Of a stretch of 64,000 nt of DNA, positions 62,301 to 64,000 are shown piece after piece. The stretch's first letter is position 1. Every line of letters begins with the position of its first letter. Position numbers and translations under genes: made by a program. Origin of the DNA: Osmia lignaria lignaria (taxonomy: Eukaryota; Arthropoda; Insecta; Hymenoptera; Megachilidae); assembly GCF_051020975.1 (NCBI RefSeq), contig NW_027478159.1:6278501-6342500 (forward strand), given 5' to 3'. The notes under the pieces are model-generated. The model saw only the letters and a list, made by a program, of their open reading frames with translations, had not been told where the DNA came from and searched no databases.

Positions 62301-63888
62301 ATATATCAAGATATTTAAAAGTTCCGAAGCCGCACCAACATAATAGAGATACAGAAACACCGTGGCCCCTTTCTTTGAGATATCTCTGCACTATTGCGAG
62401 CTGCACATGCCACTTCCAGCTTAGCTGTGCAGAAGAAGAACAACAAGAAGAAGAAATATCTCGAAATATGTCCGTCAGGCCCCTTCCCTTGAGATAAATC
62501 TGCAAATATCTCGGAAACGAAGCGAGCTATTGCAAAATGTTAAGAGACCTTATTTGTAGAGAATTATGTTTCCTACAATTTATGTTCTATGATATTTTTT
62601 GATCAGAAGCGTAGTTTTCGAGATATATCGAGATATTTAAAAGTTCCGAAGCCGCACCAACATAATAGAGATACAGAAACACCGTGGCCCCTTTCTTTGA
62701 GATAACTGTGCACTAGTGCGAGCCGCAAATGCCACTTCCAGCTTAGCTGTGCAGAAGAAGAACAACAAGAATAAGAAATATCTCGAAATATGTCCGTCAG
62801 GCCCCTTCCCTTGAGATAAATCTGCAAATATCTCGGAAACGAAGAGAGCTATGGCAAAATGTTAAGAGACCTTTTCTGTAGAGAATTAAGTTTCCTACTT
62901 TTTATGTTCTATGATATTTTTTGATCAGATGCGTAGTTCTCGAGATATATCAAGATATTTAAAAGTTCCGAAGCCGCACCAACATAATAGAGATACAGAA
63001 ACACCGTGGCCCCCTTCTTTGAGATAACTCTGCACTATTGCGAGCTGCAAATGCCACTTCCAGCTTAGCTGTGCAGAAGAAGAACAACAAGAAGAAGAAA
63101 TATCTCGAAATATGTCCGTCAGGCCCCTTCCCTTGAGATAAATCTGCAAATATCTCGGAAACGAAGAGAGCTATGGCAAAATGTTAAGAGACCTTTTTTG
63201 TAGAGAATTAAGTTTCCTACTTTTTATGTTCTATGATCTTTTTTGATCAGACGCGTAGTTCTCGAGATATATCAAGATATTTAAAAGTTCCGAAGCCGCA
63301 CCAACATAATAGAGATACAGAAACACCGTGGCCCCTTTCTTTGAGATAACTCTGCACTATTGCGAGCTGGAAATGCCACTTCCAGTTTAGCTGTGCAGAA
63401 GAAGAACAACAAGAAGAAGAAATATCTCGAAATATGTCCGTCAGGCCCCTTCCCTTGAGATAAATCTGCAAATATCTCGGAAACGAAGAGAGCTATGGCA
63501 AAATGTTAAGAGACCTTTTTTGTAGAGAATTAAGTTTCCTACTTTTTATGTTCTATGATATTTTTTGATCAGATGCGTAGTTCTCGAGATATATCAAGAT
63601 ATTTAAAAGTTCCGAAGCCGCACCAACATAATAGAGATACAGAAACACCGTGGCCCCTTTCTTTGAGATATCTCTGCACTATTGCGAGCTGCACATGCCA
63701 CTTCCAGCTTAGCTGTGCAGAAGAAGAACAACAAGAAGAAGAAATATCTCGAAATATGTCCGTCAGGCCCCTTCCCTTGAGATAAATCTGCAAATATCTC
63801 GGAAACGAAGCGAGCTATGGCAAAATGTTAAGAGACCTTTTTTGTAGAGAATTAAGTTTCCTACTTTTTATGTTCTATAATATTTTTG
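59380..63888 (+). repeat. 7-monomer duplication with two extra monomers, dominated by the GAGATATCTC variant
   Basis: 59380, 59702 and 60024 recur at 61635, 61957 and 62279 (offset 2255). 60346, 60668 and 60990 recur at 63245, 63567 and 63889 (offset 2899). The second copy therefore holds two more monomers (62601 and 62923), which carry GAATAAGAAATATC and CCCCCTTC markers of the 29-32 kb region. Shared private markers include AGATTAGCTG with CGACGCGAGC, GATCTTTTTTGATC, and ATAATATTTTTGGATC. Six of the 14 complete monomers carry GAGATATCTC. Confidence 0.88.
61312..61634 (+). repeat. Monomer with 1 bp insertion (323 bp)
   Basis: CTGCACTAGTG reads CTGCGTTTAGTG at about 61419-61430, destroying the ACTAGT palindrome. 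Unique in the window. Confidence 0.92.
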
Positions 63889-64000
63889 GATCAGATGCGT
63901 AGTTCTCGAGATATATCAAGATATTTAAAAGTTCCGAAGCCGCACCAACATAATAGAGATACAGAAACACCGTGGCCCCTTTCTTTGAGATAACTCTGCA
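63889..64000 (+). repeat. Right partial monomer (first 112 bp of a unit)
   Basis: The last GATCAG lies at 63889, preceded by ATAATATTTTTGGATCAG, a variant also found at about 60980 and 61622. The window stops mid-monomer, so the array extends to the right. Confidence 0.95.

Larger units (their letters stand above)
1..64000. repeat. Satellite DNA array, 322 bp monomer, 198 full copies plus two partial ends
   Basis: The GATCAG anchor recurs every 322 bp from 217 to 63889, all in one orientation. The spacing deviates in only 17 of 198 intervals (-15 five times, -2 once, -1 nine times, +1 twice), and the summed deviation of -84 exactly accounts for the total length. Monomers differ mostly by scattered substitutions at recurring sites. 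No unique sequence, transposon or inverted segment interrupts the array, so every stretch without a gene holds this repeat. Known behaviour of such arrays: tandem satellites of this size are typical of eukaryotic centromeric or pericentromeric heterochromatin and evolve by unequal crossover and gene conversion. The chromosomal position and species are not shown by the sequence. I do not recognise the family by name. Confidence 0.98.

Noticed and set aside
63555..63785. A 76-codon plus-strand frame starting with ATG, seen at 35588, 43636, 45890, 59368, 60012, 60656, 62267 and 63555
   Set aside because: It opens only where one base change removes a TAA (GAGATAACTC to GAGATATCTC, or GAGACAACTC). 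The encoded product is repeat sequence with no recognisable domain, so it is a by-product of the variant.
1..64000. CRISPR array
   Set aside because: The period is 322 bp, and the whole period is conserved rather than short repeats with unique spacers. There are no cas genes.
1..64000. Transposon-derived array or viral integration
   Set aside because: I find no terminal inverted repeats, target duplications, transposase, integrase or reverse transcriptase frames. Every base is accounted for by the monomer.

Overview
The whole 64 kb window is one uninterrupted head-to-tail satellite DNA array. The monomer is 322 bp and about 40% GC (129 of 322 bases in a hand-counted monomer). Anchoring on a GATCAG hexamer, usually inside a TGATCA palindrome, gives 198 complete monomers plus a 216 bp piece at the left and a 112 bp piece at the right. 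Of the 198, 181 are exactly 322 bp. The other 17 carry small indels: five of -15, one of -2, nine of net -1, two of +1. All monomers point the same way. I see no gene, transposon, rRNA, tRNA, inversion or unique spacer.

The pattern fits constitutive (centromeric, pericentromeric or subtelomeric) heterochromatin of a eukaryote. An invertebrate, perhaps an insect, is plausible, but nothing in the sequence fixes the taxon. The species call is a guess.

Each monomer is built around a short box, GAGATA or its complement TATCTC, present seven times, and holds a degenerate internal duplication 114 bp apart. Monomers fall into two main classes, A and B, set by linked bases at monomer positions 8, 17 and 30. 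Class A carries A, T, G there; class B carries T, C, A. A minor class has C at position 8. Upstream flanks at positions 289 and 299-300 are partly linked to class, with many recombinants.

Above the monomer there is strong but irregular higher-order structure. 1-4.4 kb has a 5-monomer period. 6.36-10.78 kb has two copies of a 1.5 kb block. 10.8-13.7 kb mixes 2- and 3-monomer periods. 16.6-23.6 kb is an 8-monomer block duplicated with one extra monomer in the second copy. 23.4-25.9 kb is a 5-monomer duplication. 26.3-37.5 kb matches 52.0-59.3 kb colinearly, with about 12 monomers extra in the left copy. 41.9-46.4 kb is a clean 7-monomer tandem (2254 bp x 2). 48.7-53.8 kb is a clean 8-monomer tandem (2561 bp x 2). 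59.4-63.9 kb is a 7-monomer duplication with two extra monomers. These are footprints of repeated unequal crossover and block conversion.

The roughly 74-codon open frame seen on the minus strand of most monomers is not credible as a gene. It starts with TTG, not ATG, it is broken by the same indels that mark lineages, and it repeats only because the monomers are nearly identical. No genes cooperate here. The interest is in how the array evolves and in possible protein-binding or structural functions of the monomer.
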